From positions 9,844,018 to 9,908,017 of the forward strand of contig CM075197.1 of NCBI GenBank assembly GCA_037577475.1: a stretch of 64,000 bases of DNA, read 5' to 3'. Shown piece by piece: positions 61,350 to 64,000 of this stretch (within the stretch, counting starts at the first letter, position 1; every line of letters begins with the position of its first letter). Source of the DNA: Chaunax sp. Z400 (Eukaryota; Chordata; Actinopteri; Lophiiformes; Chaunacidae). The notes beneath the pieces are model-generated. The model searched no databases. It worked only from the letters and a program-made list of their open reading frames with translations, and was not told the DNA's origin. The translations under genes and the position numbers were made by a program.

Positions 61350-62811
61350 CTATCAAACTCATAATGATAGCAGTGTGATTCCTAATCAATTAAATAGCAA
61401 AATGCACCACTTTGTACTTGGTTGTTGTGTTTAAAAAGTTTCATGAAAAAATATTCAACAGTTTTTGAGTTATGCCTCAGAAACAAAACGTGACGGTTGG
61501 ATTGGACAGATGATTGGGGGCCCTGCTGAAATCCCACTCCTCACTTTGTTTGTGGCCGGGATAATAAATTGGCATGTTGTCCTTGGACATTTTAAATATT
61601 TGAATAGCTGGGTAAGGCATGTTTATTTTAGTAGCTCCTTTCAACAAGGAGATTTAAAGTGTTTTGCATAAATACTTTTCCAGAGTTTCACTCGTTTTAC
61701 CAGGAAGTGCTACAGCACACTCTGTCTGTGTGCATGGCGTGTAGAAATAATGTGTTTCTGTGCCATTGCCAACTCAAATGAATGTGGTCACATCAGGCTG
61801 AAGGAAGCAAGAGAGCACCTGCAGTCTGACGGTCCCAATAGTCATAATTTCATCATCCCCTCTTCTCTCATGACTCGCTAACCGAAAAACATTCCTACCC
61901 CTGCCTGCCTTTCCATCCTGGCATGTCATTATAGAGCCCACAGCTGACATAATCATAGCGAGGGCCTCTAGACTGCTTATAACACACACATAATTTGACA
62001 GGTTCCATCTGTACTTTTTGTGCTCTTGATTTGGATAAGATGATGTCAGGTGAAGATGAGTGATGTTTTCATGCAGTGCTGCTCAGTAGCAAACAGTAGT
62101 TTTTGATTAGGGGGAATTCCATTGGCATTACATCAGCAGGTGTGAGTGAGGCAAGTGATCTACATGTACAAAGGCAATGTGCTGCATGAAAGACATTCCT
62201 ACATAGGTTTGAGATGTCTGGGAATGCACGACAGCGCCTTTTGTTAATAGTCTGCCATTTTAACCCATTTCTGCCTCTGTTGCAAGGATCTCTAATTGGT
62301 GGCCTGCGGGCCAAATCCAGACCACGCGAGGCTTCCATCTGGCCTTTTTCATATAATGGCCAATGCGATGGCTTTACTACTCATTTAAAGCCACCGATGG
62401 ATTGCATGGTAACTGGGAGTTGATATAATTGATGCGTGGAACCAAAGATTACCAAGACTTATGTGTGTAAGTTTACTGTTTTTTCTCATAATAAATCATG
62501 GCACGGCATGGGAGTATACAATACGACACGATCCATTAAGACACGGTCAAAAACTGTCTTCCCACTCAATCACCTACTATCCCCTGGCCTGCCCCTGTGA
62601 GCTCACCTATATGCCTTTTCCTGCCACACCTATCACCCAGTGTTCAAACATAACGCTGCAACAAATGTACACCAAATAATCAATAATCAAAACATATATA
62701 ATGGCTGCAACAGCCAAAAAGATACGCCCATTATTAACTATGAACCTTTTTTTTGGTTTATTATACTGGGGGTTGCATTTTTTTCATGTATTTTTAATGA
62801 ATTTTTGGGGA

Positions 62812-62855
<44 letters not shown>

Positions 62856-64000
62856 GGGGTTAGGGGCCTCAGACCTCAGTGGAGGAGAGTTGACTCACTG
62901 GGCCTCCTTTTGTTGAATACCCCTCCTCTGTTGTGTGTTTCTCTGCTTCTTGAAAATCACTCACTGATCTCAAGGCCTCCAGTTTCGCACTCATGAACGA
63001 AACTACCCCCTTTTACACACACATACCCTCACCCTCCGCATTCTATCTGCTCATCCTCCTCACCAGCCTTCAGACAGAGGAAAGAGGTCACTAGATGACG
63101 ACAAGCTCCAAAGGTTCAAGAACAGCATGTAACCCTACACCTCTTCCGCCAAAAACAATAGACCACACCTCCATCATTGCTCTCGCTGTCTCTCTTTCTC
63201 GACTGCTCTTGTGACCATATAAGGCAAAAAAACAGCCAGGGGAAGCCAGCTTCCCAGCAAACTGTCTGCTGCTGAACAAACTGAGCAGAGAGGCAGACTT
63301 GCAGATTTCTGCTCGTGACTCAATTTGCCATTATCAGAGCCTGAAACTGTTCATGTTTACTGTGTGTTTGTTTGAAATCAGATCGCCTGTCGCTGATCCA
63401 AATTCTTTGGCCATGTGTGTTTAAGTTTGTGTGCATGGGAGAGCAAGCAACATCTAACAACATCCAGACCTGGCATGGCCTGAGAGGGTGCTGTGTTTGT
63501 AGTAAATACATAACTGTATTTATATTTGAAACATTGTTAGGTCTCCATTTTGTTCCGGACACATACCAATCTGAAACATACAAAGCCGCCTCTGATGCTC
63601 TTTATACGCTTACCTTACATTACCATATTGACTCTGCATGTATTAGACATGTCAAATCAGTTCAGATGATGAAAAAGCAAAGAAGCCTCTTACTAAATGA
63701 TGAAAAGCTTTGAGGGTTGTACTCAAAGCTCCCTGTACTCTACATTCCTGAGTTTTGTAAGCCAACATGTGCCTTATCACTCCTTCAATGTGTACAAATT
63801 ACCACGGAAAGGAGGAGGAAACCGGGCAGACTTAAGCACAGAAGACAAAATCTGAGGAATACTCTTTAAAAATCAGTGCTGTAATCTCGTTATTCCATTA
63901 CCTTAAAAGCTAGAGGTGCTCTTAAAAAAATAATAATAATAATAAAAATTGTTCTTCGCGGCTCTGGCCTTTTAGGTACATAGACACTTTACTTTAGAAT
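61350..64000. other. Right-hand region, no gene recognised
   Basis: No exon is recognised. About 62295-62350 contains GGCCTGCGGGCCAAATCCAG, typical of decayed hAT-type repeats. An ATT microsatellite lies at about 62811-62855. The part from about 63200 has promoter-like features, listed separately. Confidence 0.4.
63215..63224 (+). promoter_or_regulatory. Perfect CArG box (possible serum response element)
   Basis: CCATATAAGG fits CCW6GG exactly and also contains an ATATAAG TATA-like core. It is followed by sequence that could be a leader exon (about 63240-63305). A promoter for a gene beyond the right edge is possible but not shown. Confidence 0.3.

Overview
The window looks like nuclear DNA of a ray-finned fish, most likely a percomorph teleost. 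Genes have many short exons with GT/AG introns, the encoded proteins match vertebrate families, and intergenic DNA is AT-rich with microsatellites and fish-type repeats (Tc1, hAT, LINE and SINE relics). There is no operon structure, CRISPR array or rRNA, and I recognised no tRNA gene. Exon limits come from reading splice sites by eye and checking that phases join.

Layout, left to right: (1) 1-2578, minus: the 5' exons of a gene whose first exon starts with MPRSFLVK, the SNAG repressor motif of the GFI1/Snail families; it runs off the left edge. (2) 2.6-13.8 kb: no gene seen; a decayed Tc1 element, LINE tails and microsatellites. (3) 14995-20357, plus: a five-exon LRRC8 volume-regulated anion channel subunit with a hAT-like MITE in intron 2. 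(4) 22.4-28.4 kb, plus: ddx39a, an mRNA-export DEAD-box helicase, complete at 427 aa. (5) 31659-37386, minus: a CCN1/CYR61-like matricellular protein, complete at 398 aa, with a recognisable promoter. (6) 37.7-46.7 kb: no gene seen. (7) 46940-47857, minus: an unrecognised single-exon ORF of 305 aa. (8) 49.7-60.5 kb, plus: txn2 (mitochondrial thioredoxin) followed by two tandem txn2-derived units. (9) 60.6-64 kb: a LINE fragment, a short telomere-like repeat and otherwise no gene.

The txn2 array is the most interesting part. Unit A is ordinary txn2, with a presequence and WCGPC. Unit B is a hybrid: its front half resembles unit C, its back half is almost identical to unit A, and it predicts a 133-aa thioredoxin with CGPC but no mitochondrial presequence. 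Unit C keeps an open thioredoxin fold, but the active site reads WVPVC, so the attacking cysteine is gone; its first exon was not found. Between A and B, all 12 base differences in the two shared coding exons change amino acids, while the start of the adjoining 3' UTR is almost unchanged.

The genes are not functionally linked; this is an ordinary vertebrate neighbourhood. LRRC8E and DDX39A lie on human 19p13, and CCN1, GFI1 and LRRC8B/C/D on 1p22. A shared ancestral block is therefore plausible, but this is inferred from memory of human maps.
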